Positions 16,501 to 24,066 of a DNA stretch of 64,000 bases are shown in pieces. The notes under the pieces are model-generated. The model searched no databases. It was not told the origin of the DNA and saw only the letters and a program-made list of their open reading frames with translations. A program made the position numbers and the translations under genes. This DNA is from Bradyrhizobium liaoningense (lineage in GTDB: Bacteria > Pseudomonadota > Alphaproteobacteria > Rhizobiales > Xanthobacteraceae): the NCBI RefSeq assembly GCF_018130825.1, contig NZ_JAFCJS010000005.1:496001-560000 (forward strand). Direction: 5' to 3'. How positions within the stretch are numbered: position 1 is the first letter of the stretch; each line of letters begins with the position of its first letter.

Positions 16501-17286
16501 ATGAGTTCGATGACGATTGGACCGATCATGGGCCAGGCTGCCGATCCATCCGAGCGCAGCGCGCTGCTGTTCTGGATGATCTTCACCGGGCTGTCGATCT
16601 TCGCCGTCGTGCTGCTGTGGCGCTTCGGCCTGATCCACCTGATGCTGACCTCGGACCGCACCTACATTTCCAGCGTCATCGCGGTGCTCTACATCATCAC
16701 TTGCGGCCATTGTTTCCTGCGCACGCGGGCGATCGCGCGGGAGGGGGCGGCGGCGCGGCGTTGCCGGGCGGCGCTCGCGGCGCCTGACGGCGGCAAGGTG
16801 CTCGATGCGCGCGGGACGTCGCTGCCGCGCGGGCTGGTGCGCGATCACATCGAGAGCCTGGTGACGAAGGCGGCGGCACAGGATTACCGCCCCGTCGACC
16901 AGACGCTGCTGCTGCGAACGCTGGCCGACCGACTGCGCGGCTCCAACGGGTTCGGCGCCTTCGTCTCGGACACGCTGATGAAGCTCGGCCTGCTCGGCAC
17001 CATCATCGGCTTCATCATCATGCTGGCGCCGATCGCGGGGCTGGATGCCGCCGACAAAGTCGCGATGCGATCCTCGATGGGATTGATGAGCGACGGCATG
17101 GCGGTCGCGATGTACACGACGCTGGCCGGTCTCGTCGGCTCGATCCTGGTCCGCATCCAGTACTACATGCTGGATGCCGCGACCCAGCGGGTGTTTTCGG
17201 ATGCAGTGGTGCTGACCGAGACCTATGTGACGCCGGTGCTGGAGCGCCAAGGCGCTGGAATTAAAGGCGCCGGAACGCCGTCATGA
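16501..17286 (+). CDS. MotA/TolQ/ExbB-like proton channel subunit
   Basis: The 261-residue integral membrane protein has hydrophobic segments near 22-45, 60-75, 160-180 and 205-225. The last two carry the family pattern 'LMKLGLLGTIIGFIIML' and 'GMAVAMYTTLAGLVGSILV', as in TolQ, ExbB and MotA, which use the proton motive force to drive a partner protein. It is not flanked by tol, exb or flagellar genes. The next gene overlaps its stop (ATGA) and encodes a single-pass membrane protein in the place where ExbD or TolR would normally be. It is the first of a five-gene run. The family call is sound; the driven process is unknown. Confidence 0.8.
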   Translation: MSSMTIGPIMGQAADPSERSALLFWMIFTGLSIFAVVLLWRFGLIHLMLTSDRTYISSVIAVLYIITCGHCFLRTRAIAREGAAARRCRAALAAPDGGKVLDARGTSLPRGLVRDHIESLVTKAAAQDYRPVDQTLLLRTLADRLRGSNGFGAFVSDTLMKLGLLGTIIGFIIMLAPIAGLDAADKVAMRSSMGLMSDGMAVAMYTTLAGLVGSILVRIQYYMLDAATQRVFSDAVVLTETYVTPVLERQGAGIKGAGTPS

Positions 17287-17969
17287 TGGATGATTTCGGC
17301 CTCTATCCGCGCGAGGAGCCGTTCGATCCCCTGGGCGTGATGCTGTTCAAGGCGCTCCAGGTGATCGCCTTCCTGTTCTTCCTCGCGCTGCTCGCGGTGT
17401 CCCCGGATGCCAAGGACGGCAAGATCGACTCCAAGGCCGAGTTCATGATCACGCTGGACTGGCCGGACAACCACCCCGACGATCTCGACCTGTTCGTGCA
17501 GGATCCCGCCGGCAACATCGCCTGGTATCGCCACCGCGAGGCCGGCTTCCTCACGCTCGACCGTGACGACCGCGGCGGGGCCAACGACTTCATCATCGTC
17601 GCCGGCAAGAAGATCGCTTCCCCCATCCGTGAGGAGATTGTCACGGTGCGCGGCATTCTCGCCGGCGAATACACGGTGAATGTCTCGCATTTCGTCGCCA
17701 CGACCGGCGAGCCTGTGACGGCCAATGTGAAGGTGCAGAAGCTCAATCCGACCGCGCAGGTGATCTTCGACAACAAGTTCACGCTCGACCACACCGGCGA
17801 CGAGAAGACCGCGGTGCGCTTCCGCATCGATGCGGAAGGCAAGGTCGTCAATGTCGATCAGCGGCCGAAATCGCTGCTGGAGACCTTCCGCAGCAGCTGG
17901 CGCAACGGCGCCGATGTCGATCCGAAGACCGGTGTGAGCAAGAACGCCGTGAGGGTGCGCCGTGAGTAA
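17283..17969 (+). CDS. Membrane-anchored beta-rich protein in the ExbD/TolR position
   Basis: The 228-residue protein has a short acidic cytoplasmic start, one membrane segment near 20-42 ('FKALQVIAFLFFLALLAV') and a periplasmic domain. That domain carries 'PDDLDLFVQDPAGNIAWY', reminiscent of DUF2135-like beta-sandwich proteins, and 'GEYTVNVSHF'. An Asp just before the membrane segment (EEPFDPLG) recalls the essential Asp of ExbD/TolR, but the fold beyond it is different. It overlaps the channel gene by four bases and the next gene by eight. Its likely role is the channel's partner; this is inference. Confidence 0.65.
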   Translation: MMDDFGLYPREEPFDPLGVMLFKALQVIAFLFFLALLAVSPDAKDGKIDSKAEFMITLDWPDNHPDDLDLFVQDPAGNIAWYRHREAGFLTLDRDDRGGANDFIIVAGKKIASPIREEIVTVRGILAGEYTVNVSHFVATTGEPVTANVKVQKLNPTAQVIFDNKFTLDHTGDEKTAVRFRIDAEGKVVNVDQRPKSLLETFRSSWRNGADVDPKTGVSKNAVRVRRE

Positions 17970-18567
17970 CCAGCAGACGGTTATCCTCACACTGTCGGTC
18001 GCCTATGCCGTCATCGGCGCGCTGCTGCTGGTGGTGCTGGTCTACGCGCGGCTGCACTGGTCGCTGAAGGCGGCCGCGGTGGTCGTGACCAGCGCCTTCT
18101 ATGTCGTCAGCTTCACGGAGATGCGCGGTCTGCTCGGCTGGGCCAGCAGCGACCGGCTGCCTGCTACCTTCAAGCTGCTGAAGGCCCGCATCGTCGAGCC
18201 GCATTCGCTGGAAGGCGATCCCGGCTCGATCTATCTCTGGGTCGAGGCGCTGGACGAGGACAATCGGCCGAGCGGAATCCCGCGCGCCTTTCGTGTGCCC
18301 TACAATGACCGGCTGGCCGACAAGACCCATGCGGCGGAGAACGAGATCGCGCTGGGACATCCGCAAGGGGGACGCGCGGCCGATTTCGGCGGCGGCGACG
18401 GCAGTCTGATCGACATGGTCCGGGAATATGTGACGCCGAAGACGATCCTGGAGACGAGCGGCGGCGACTCCTCGACCGGCGAATTCAATGCCCCGCCCGC
18501 TGGTGCCCAAGGCGCGGTGTTCACCCCAATTCCGCCGCCCCGGATGCCGCCGAAGGACGAGCAATAG
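17962..18567 (+). CDS. Two-pass membrane protein of unknown function
   Basis: The 201-residue protein starts at GTG 17962 inside the end of the previous gene. Hydrophobic segments lie near 6-28 and 34-52. The rest is soluble, with 'GDPGSIYLWVEALDEDNRPSGIPRAFRVPY' and a proline-rich tail (PIPPPRMPP). No family is recognised. The overlap and shared strand place it in the channel operon, where it may be an accessory or scaffold subunit. Confidence 0.7.
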   Translation: MSNQQTVILTLSVAYAVIGALLLVVLVYARLHWSLKAAAVVVTSAFYVVSFTEMRGLLGWASSDRLPATFKLLKARIVEPHSLEGDPGSIYLWVEALDEDNRPSGIPRAFRVPYNDRLADKTHAAENEIALGHPQGGRAADFGGGDGSLIDMVREYVTPKTILETSGGDSSTGEFNAPPAGAQGAVFTPIPPPRMPPKDEQ

Positions 18568-18684
18568 GCCTTTCACCATCACCGCAGCGTTGCACTGGTA
18601 AACGGCGCAGCGCTGGCGCATCCTCTTGACCTCCCTCAATTTGGCCTTATCGGCCTCCAATAAGAATTTGAGGGTGGAGGGTGC

Positions 18685-19425
18685 GTGCTTCTCGCTGTCT
18701 TCTCGGATATCCACGGTAACCGGCAGGCGTTCGAGGCCTGCCTGAAGGTTGCCCGTGCCAAGGGGGCGGAGCGGTTCATCCTGCTCGGCGACTTCGTCGG
18801 CTATGGCGCCGATCCGGAATGGGTCGTGGATACCGCGATGGAGCTGGTGGCGCAGGGGGCCGTCGCCGTGCGCGGCAATCACGACCAGGCGGTCAATTCC
18901 TCGGCCGAGACCATGAACGCCGAGGCGCAGATCGCGATCGAATGGACTCGCGGCCGGCTCGACGCCGCGCAGCGGCGATTCCTGGCCGAACTGCCGATGG
19001 TGGTGGAGGATAGCGACCGCCTGTTCGTGCATTCGGAGGCCTCCAGCCCGCAGCGCTGGCATTACGTCCGCTCGACGGCGGACGCGGCCAAGAGCCTGAT
19101 ATCGACACCCGCCCATGTCACCTTCTGCGGCCACATCCATCGTCCGGCGCTTTATTCGATGTCGGTGACGGCGAAGATGACGAGCCTCGTGCCCAAGACC
19201 GACGTCCCGGTGCCGCTGCTGCGCGGACGGCAATGGCTTGCGGTGCTCGGCTCGGTTGGCCAGCCCCGCGACGGCGATCCCTCCGCGGCCTTCGTACTGT
19301 TCGACACGGTGTCGTGCCTGATCACCTATTGCCGGGCGCCCTATGACATCGAGACGGCCGCGAGCCGGATCCGCGCGAACGGCCTGCCGCACTGGCTCGC
19401 CGACCGCCTGTCGCAGGGGCGCTAG
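18685..19425 (+). CDS. Calcineurin-like metallophosphoesterase
   Basis: The 246-residue protein carries all phosphoesterase blocks: SDIHGN near residue 8, LGDFVGYG near 35, RGNHD near 63, a mid-chain HSEAS and CGHIHRP near 150. It belongs to the YfcE/Metallophos_2 group, which uses two metals to cleave phosphodiesters or phosphomonoesters. There is no signal peptide. GTG 18685 follows a GGAGG only four bases away. It lies 117 bases after the membrane genes and six bases before the kinase gene, so kinase and phosphoesterase are probably translated from one message. Whether it acts on a phosphoprotein is unknown. Confidence 0.85.
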   Translation: MLLAVFSDIHGNRQAFEACLKVARAKGAERFILLGDFVGYGADPEWVVDTAMELVAQGAVAVRGNHDQAVNSSAETMNAEAQIAIEWTRGRLDAAQRRFLAELPMVVEDSDRLFVHSEASSPQRWHYVRSTADAAKSLISTPAHVTFCGHIHRPALYSMSVTAKMTSLVPKTDVPVPLLRGRQWLAVLGSVGQPRDGDPSAAFVLFDTVSCLITYCRAPYDIETAASRIRANGLPHWLADRLSQGR

Positions 19426-19431
19426 AGGCCG

Positions 19432-20865
19432 ATGCCGAAACCCCTGGTCAGATCAGGCGCGGTGATCGACGGCTACACCATCGGCGAATGCGTTCATGCC
19501 GGCGGTATGGCGACGCTGTGGACGGTCACCCATCCCGGCATCGACGTGCCGCTGCTGATGAAGATCCCGCGGGTGTCGGAGGGCGAGGACCCCGCCGCGA
19601 TCGTCTCCTTCGAGATGGAGATGATGATCCTGCCGCGGCTTGCGGGGCCGCACGTGCCCACGTGCTTCGGCACCGGCGATTTCGCGCACCAGGCCTATGC
19701 CGTGATCGAGCGCATCTCCGGGACCACGCTCTACAAGCGGCTGCCCGACCTGCCGCTGCCGTATGACGAGGCACGGCAGTTCGTCGCCAAGGTCGCGACC
19801 GCGCTCGCGGACCTGCACCGGCAGAGCGTGATCCATCACGACATCAAGCCGAGCAGCATCATGTTCCGCGAGAGCGGCGAGGCGGTGTTGATCGATTATG
19901 GCCTGTCGCACCATGACCATCTGCCCGATCTCTTGCAGGAGGAGTTCCGCCTGCCTTACGGCACCGCGCCCTACATGGCGCCGGAACGGCTGCTGGGCGT
20001 GCGCGACGATCCGCGCAGCGATCTGTTTTCGCTCGGCGTGCTGCTCTACTTCTTCACCACCGGCGAGCGTCCGTTCGGCGAGGGCGAGACGCTGCGCGCG
20101 ATGCGGCGGAGACTCTGGCGCGATCCGTATCCGCCGCGCGCGCTTCGCGCCGACTATCCGCCCTGGCTGCAGGAGGTGGTGCTGCGCTGCCTCGAGATCG
20201 AGCCGGTGTGGCGCTATCCGACCGCGTCCCAGCTTGCCTTCGATCTCGCTCATCCCGACCAGGTCAAGCTCACGACCCGCTCGGAGCGGCTGAAGCGCGA
20301 TCCGCTCAGCGTCGCCTGGCGCCGCCGCTTCAACCAGGGCGTCATGGCCCCGCGCGCGAAATCGGATGTCGCAGTTCAGATCGCGTCGAGCCCGATCGTT
20401 GCGGTCGCGCTCGATACCGCCGAAGGCGCGCCGGAGCTGAACGAGGCGCTGCGCATCACCACCGAGCGCATTCTGGCGACGTTACCTTCGGCGCGGCTTG
20501 CCTGCGTCAATGTGCTCAAGCTCAACCGCATCGCCATCGACAAGACGCTGGACGAGCAGGGCTCCAACAAGCACATCGACCGCCTGGTGGCGCTCCGGCA
20601 TTGGGCCACCCCGCTGAAGCTCGACGAGAGCCGGCTGTCGGTTCATGTGCTGGAGGCGGTCGATCCCGCCACGGCGCTGCTGGAATTCGCCGAGATGAAC
20701 TCGGTCGACCATCTCATCATCGGGGCGCGGCAAAATTCGTTCAGGCGTACTTGGCTCGGCAGCGTCTCGGCCAAGGTGGCTGCGGAGGCGACCTGCACCG
20801 TCACCGTGGTGCGGCCGCCGCGGATGGCTGCGGCGAAGCCAGACGCCGGCGTGGTGTGGGGCTAG
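19432..20865 (+). CDS. Ser/Thr protein kinase fused to a universal stress (Usp) domain
   Basis: The protein has 477 residues. Residues 10-285 form a Hanks-type kinase with glycine loop 'GECVHAGGMATLW', Lys44 (LLMKIPR), catalytic Asp137 in HHDIKP, Asp155 in DYG and the APE block YMAPERLL. The Mg-binding Asn after DIKP is replaced by Ser142 and HRD reads HHD, so activity needs proof. Residues about 325-465 form a Usp domain ending 'DHLIIGARQNSFRRTWLGSVSAKVAAEATCTVTVV', with a G-x2-G-like nucleotide pattern. It ends the channel/phosphoesterase gene run. It has no membrane segment and would act in the cytoplasm. Confidence 0.88.
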   Translation: MPKPLVRSGAVIDGYTIGECVHAGGMATLWTVTHPGIDVPLLMKIPRVSEGEDPAAIVSFEMEMMILPRLAGPHVPTCFGTGDFAHQAYAVIERISGTTLYKRLPDLPLPYDEARQFVAKVATALADLHRQSVIHHDIKPSSIMFRESGEAVLIDYGLSHHDHLPDLLQEEFRLPYGTAPYMAPERLLGVRDDPRSDLFSLGVLLYFFTTGERPFGEGETLRAMRRRLWRDPYPPRALRADYPPWLQEVVLRCLEIEPVWRYPTASQLAFDLAHPDQVKLTTRSERLKRDPLSVAWRRRFNQGVMAPRAKSDVAVQIASSPIVAVALDTAEGAPELNEALRITTERILATLPSARLACVNVLKLNRIAIDKTLDEQGSNKHIDRLVALRHWATPLKLDESRLSVHVLEAVDPATALLEFAEMNSVDHLIIGARQNSFRRTWLGSVSAKVAAEATCTVTVVRPPRMAAAKPDAGVVWG

Positions 20866-20871
20866 GAAAGA

Positions 20872-21063
20872 TCACGCCGCGTGGGCGGTGTGGCCGGAGC
20901 GCTTGCGGCGGATCGGCCAGGAGAATTGCGGCCCCGGCTCGCCGTGATCCGCGCTGCCGCCAAAGTACTGGATGATCTCGCGGCAGGGCTCGCAATTGAA
21001 GAGGTTAGGCGACGCGGATGCCTTGGTCATTTCCTTCAGGCAGTTCGGGCAGTGCGGTTTCAT
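20872..21063 (-). CDS. Small zinc-ribbon-like protein
   Basis: The 63-residue product begins MKPHCPNCLKEM and has a second CxxC (NCEPCREI) about 26 residues later, a spacing that suits a zinc ribbon. The C-terminus is basic. It starts at ATG 21063 with a GGAA ribosome site and ends six bases from the convergent kinase gene. No specific family is recognised and the role is unknown. Confidence 0.55.
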   Translation of the reverse strand: MKPHCPNCLKEMTKASASPNLFNCEPCREIIQYFGGSADHGEPGPQFSWPIRRKRSGHTAHAA

Positions 21064-21087
21064 GGGGTCGTTCCGAAAAGGAGATCG

Positions 21088-21258
21088 TCAGTGGTGGCGC
21101 TGAGACGGATGGTCCAGGTCCGAATCGAGCCGGGCATCGTCGTCCGGCGCGCCGTCAGTGCGTTCGAACCGACCGAAGAAATAATCGAGGTTCGGATGCG
21201 GACGCCGCGGAATCCGACACCTGCGTTTCGGCTGGCGCTTCACGAGGGCGATCTGCAT
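21088..21258 (-). CDS. Putative 56-residue basic protein
   Basis: The frame from ATG 21258 encodes a product starting MQIALVKRQPKRRCRIPRRP with an acidic, histidine-ending tail. It begins five bases after the stop of the small membrane protein upstream, so it could be translationally coupled. No family is recognised and the ribosome site is weak. It may be a chance frame. Confidence 0.3.
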   Translation of the reverse strand: MQIALVKRQPKRRCRIPRRPHPNLDYFFGRFERTDGAPDDDARLDSDLDHPSQRHH

Positions 21259-21263
21259 GGGCG

Positions 21264-21404
21264 TCAGGCCCGATAGCGGTCGCGGCGGATGTTGCGGGCC
21301 GAACGTGCCGGGGCCTCGACCGGTCCGGCCGAGGGGCCGAACACGACAAACGCACTGAAACCGATCCACAACGCCACGCCAGTCCAAACCAGGGTCGTCG
21401 TCAT
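21264..21404 (-). CDS. Small single-pass membrane protein, 46 residues
   Basis: ATG 21404 is preceded by GGGAG at a normal distance. The product starts MTTTLVWTGVALWIGFSAFV, has one clear membrane helix (residues 5-23) and a basic tail ending NIRRDRYRA. The hydrophobic helix, positive-inside tail and ribosome site together argue for a real small protein. No family is recognised. Confidence 0.5.
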   Translation of the reverse strand: MTTTLVWTGVALWIGFSAFVVFGPSAGPVEAPARSARNIRRDRYRA

Positions 21405-21495
21405 GATGTGCTCCCGTCAAAAGCCGGCGGGAATCACTTGCAGTGATTTGCGCGAATCAGTGAAGCCCGGATGAGTACGGGTCGAAGTTGCAATT

Positions 21496-22122
21496 TTAGG
21501 CATTGCGCGCCGCGGCGACGCTCGTATGGGCCGCAGCCTTTTGTGGGTGCGACCGCCGTAGCCCGCCTGCGCGCGCAGCCTCGAGAATGTCACGCAGGCG
21601 CGGAGCGTCGCGAACACAGCGAAACCCATAACGGCCGGTGTAGTCGGTATCGGGCGAACGGGTCGATCGCCCTGATGCGAAGTTGAGGTGGCCGGCACTG
21701 CGGCCGATGTCGAGGACTTCGAAGACGGCGTCCATGGCCCCGAACGGCGTCTGGCTGACCGTCCGTCGGCCCCAGGCCGTGCGCAGGATCAGCGCGCGGC
21801 GATCGGTGATCAGATAGAGCGTCTGAAGGTCTTGCAGCAGCATCACCAGCGGGGCCGCAACCATGGCAATCCCGAGCATCACGAGAGGTCGGGCCGCCTG
21901 GTCGATCCAATCGGCCCTGATGGCGACGATGGTCAGCAGCAACCAGGGGAAGCCGATCCACCAGAGGAATCGCCACATCATCATGCGGGCGACGCCGTCG
22001 GGCTGGCCCTGCCAGATCACCTGCTCGCCGTCCTGCAGGGTCTCGGCGCGCAGGCGCCACAGGCCTGCGGAAAACGGAGTGGCGCGGATTTCGTCCATTC
22101 CCGTTGGTCGCGGCGGCCGCAC
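21496..22122 (-). CDS. Membrane protein with two to three helices, unknown function
   Basis: The 208-residue protein has hydrophobic segments around residues 48-68 and 78-100, followed by 'LITDRRALILRTAWGRRTV' and 'TGRYGFRCVRDAPRLRDILEAA'. This order (two helices, then a beta-rich 'TDRR' segment) resembles small membrane proteins with bacterial PH-like domains, but I cannot assign it firmly. The start may be ATG 22098 (MDEIRATPF). It ends in a histidine- and alanine-rich basic tail. It lies just downstream of rpe on the same strand. Confidence 0.65.
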   Translation of the reverse strand: MRPPRPTGMDEIRATPFSAGLWRLRAETLQDGEQVIWQGQPDGVARMMMWRFLWWIGFPWLLLTIVAIRADWIDQAARPLVMLGIAMVAAPLVMLLQDLQTLYLITDRRALILRTAWGRRTVSQTPFGAMDAVFEVLDIGRSAGHLNFASGRSTRSPDTDYTGRYGFRCVRDAPRLRDILEAARAGGLRRSHPQKAAAHTSVAAARNA

Positions 22123-22147
22123 GGCCGGTTCGGACCGCGAATGGCCG

Positions 22148-22849
22148 TCAGATCGCCTCGCCGCGTGCGCCGAGCGCCGCGTTGCGGATCGCGGCGATGT
22201 TGGTCTTGTAGGCGTCCTGCGTGCCGCCCTTGAACACGGAGGTGCCGGCGACGAAGGCGTTGGCGCCGGCGGCTGCCAGTGGGCCCGCGACGTCGGGGCC
22301 GACGCCGCCGTCGACCTCGATGTCGATCGGACGGCCTGCCGTCATCGCGCGGATGTCGCGGATCTTGCCGATCGCGGAAGGGATGAAGGCCTGGCCGCCG
22401 AAGCCGGGATTGACCGACATCACCAGCACGAGGTCGACGAGGTCGAGGACGTATTCGAGCGCGCTGATCGGCGTGCCCGGGTTGAGCGAGACGCCGGCCT
22501 TCTTGCCGAGCGCGCGGATCGCCTGGAGCGAGCGGTGCAGGTGGGGACCGGCCTCCGCATGCACCGTGATGTGGTCGCAGCCGGCCTTCGCGAAGGCCTC
22601 GAGATAGGGATCGCAGGGCGAGATCATCAGATGCGCGTCGAAGATCTTCCTGGTGTGCGGGCGCATCGCCTTGATGACGTCGGGGCCGTACGAGATGTTG
22701 GGAACGAAATGCCCGTCCATCACGTCGAGATGGATCCAGTCGGCGCCGGCGGCGTCCACCGCGCGCACCTCCTCGCCGAGCCTGGAGAAATCCGAGGCCA
22801 GGATCGAGGGCGCGATGGCCAGGGGGCGGGGGGCGAAGGCTTGGGTCAT
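22148..22849 (-). CDS. rpe: Ribulose-phosphate 3-epimerase
   Basis: The 233-residue TIM-barrel enzyme interconverts ribulose 5-phosphate and xylulose 5-phosphate in the pentose phosphate and Calvin pathways. Family motifs are PSILASDF, 'HLDVMDGHFVPNISYG' with metal-binding His and Asp, DAHLMI, 'VMSVNPGFGGQ' and 'VDGGVGPD'. Length is normal. GGGA lies nine bases before ATG. It is followed on the same strand by an uncharacterised membrane protein. Confidence 0.97.
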   Translation of the reverse strand: MTQAFAPRPLAIAPSILASDFSRLGEEVRAVDAAGADWIHLDVMDGHFVPNISYGPDVIKAMRPHTRKIFDAHLMISPCDPYLEAFAKAGCDHITVHAEAGPHLHRSLQAIRALGKKAGVSLNPGTPISALEYVLDLVDLVLVMSVNPGFGGQAFIPSAIGKIRDIRAMTAGRPIDIEVDGGVGPDVAGPLAAAGANAFVAGTSVFKGGTQDAYKTNIAAIRNAALGARGEAI

Positions 22850-23105
22850 GGCGCTGTTTCCCGTGGCGGCCGGACGAGGAATGGGCCTCGCCTAACATGG
22901 GCCTCCGTGGCGGGCAATGCAGGAGGGGCGCGCTTCCTGTGGGCGGAAATTTCTGCCGTCGGCGGCATGAATTGCCGGTGTTCCCGCGACCTGCGCAGCG
23001 CGGCAAATGCGGATTTCATTGAGCTTTTCGCGCTGGCACGACGCTTGCTGACTTCACCTGCAGAACATTGGCCGCGGCATGCCGCGCATCGGTTGGAGTT
23101 GTGCA

Positions 23106-23909
23106 ATGTTGTTCGCCCTTGGCGCCGTCTCGAGTGCGCTCGACGCGATCCAGTCGCTGACGAACTCGAAATCGTCGTCATCGACGCAGAAGACGGGATC
23201 CGCGCAGAGCGCGCCGACCAATCCGTTCGCGATCGACAGCGGCAGCAGCACGACCAGTGGGGCGACCTCGTCGGTCAATTCAGGCAATTGCGCGCAGATT
23301 TCGCCGGAGACCATGAGTGCCCTGATCGCCGCGCAGAGCCAGTCGAGCGACGGCGCGAGCAGCGCGTCCAGTTCGACTTCGTCGAGCTCGACCTCCTCGA
23401 CACCGACGAGCCGGGACGCGGCGCTGAAGGACCTGTTCTCGCAGATCGATGCCGACGGCGACGGCAACATCACCCAGTCCGAGTTCGAGAATGCGCTCGG
23501 GGCCGGCGGCACTAATCTGGCGCAGGCCGATGACGTGTTCTCCAAGCTGGATTCGAATTCCGACGGCAGCGTCAGCCTGGATGAGATGTCGAAGGCGCTG
23601 ACGAGCGGTCACCGCGGTCACCATGCCCATGGAGCGAGCGGCGCGGGCGATGCCTCCGGCAGCGGCTCGGATTCCTCGTCGTCGTCGAGCGGCGGATCGA
23701 CCTCGACCACGACGACCAATGCCGACGGCTCGACCACCACCACCGTCACCTATGCCGACGGCTTCAAGATGTCGACCACGGTGCCGGGCGCCTCCAGCTC
23801 CTCCGCCAATTCGGCCTACGATCTGTTCGCGCAGTTGATGCAGCGGCAAGGCGGACAGGGCCAAGGCGCCTCAGCGACTGCCGGCTCGTCCATGTCGATG
23901 AGCGTGTGA
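23106..23909 (+). CDS. EF-hand calcium-binding protein, Ser/Thr-rich
   Basis: The protein has 267 residues from ATG 23106, which has TTGGAG eight bases upstream. Two canonical EF-hand loops are visible: DADGDGNITQSE (residues 115-126) and DSNSDGSVSLDE (149-160). They sit between long serine-, threonine- and glycine-rich segments that are probably disordered; a repeated 'YADG/NADG' phrase follows. There is no convincing signal peptide, only a weak hydrophobic start (MLFALGAV). It is probably a calcium-responsive protein of unknown partner. Confidence 0.8.
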   Translation: MLFALGAVSSALDAIQSLTNSKSSSSTQKTGSAQSAPTNPFAIDSGSSTTSGATSSVNSGNCAQISPETMSALIAAQSQSSDGASSASSSTSSSSTSSTPTSRDAALKDLFSQIDADGDGNITQSEFENALGAGGTNLAQADDVFSKLDSNSDGSVSLDEMSKALTSGHRGHHAHGASGAGDASGSGSDSSSSSSGGSTSTTTTNADGSTTTTVTYADGFKMSTTVPGASSSSANSAYDLFAQLMQRQGGQGQGASATAGSSMSMSV

Positions 23910-23939
23910 GCTAAGAGCGCTCTCTCGGCAAATTACGCT

Positions 23940-24042
23940 GTCATGCCCCGCGAGAGCGGGGCATCCAGTACGCCGCGGCGTCTCGGTTAAATCACTCCTG
24001 TCTCTGGAATACTGGATCGCCCGGTCTCCGCCGGGCGATGAC
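23940..24042. repeat. Palindromic repeat of the GTCATGCCCCGC / CGGGCGATGAC type
   Basis: TGCCCCGC (23944-23951) pairs with GCGGGGCA (23956-23963). The outer GTCAT and ATGAC are inverted, and the middle contains 'ccagtacgccgcgg' and 'tactgga'. This is a second intergenic repeat family, between convergent genes. Confidence 0.75.
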
Positions 24043-24066
24043 ACCTGATGTGTGACGGGCGCTTAA

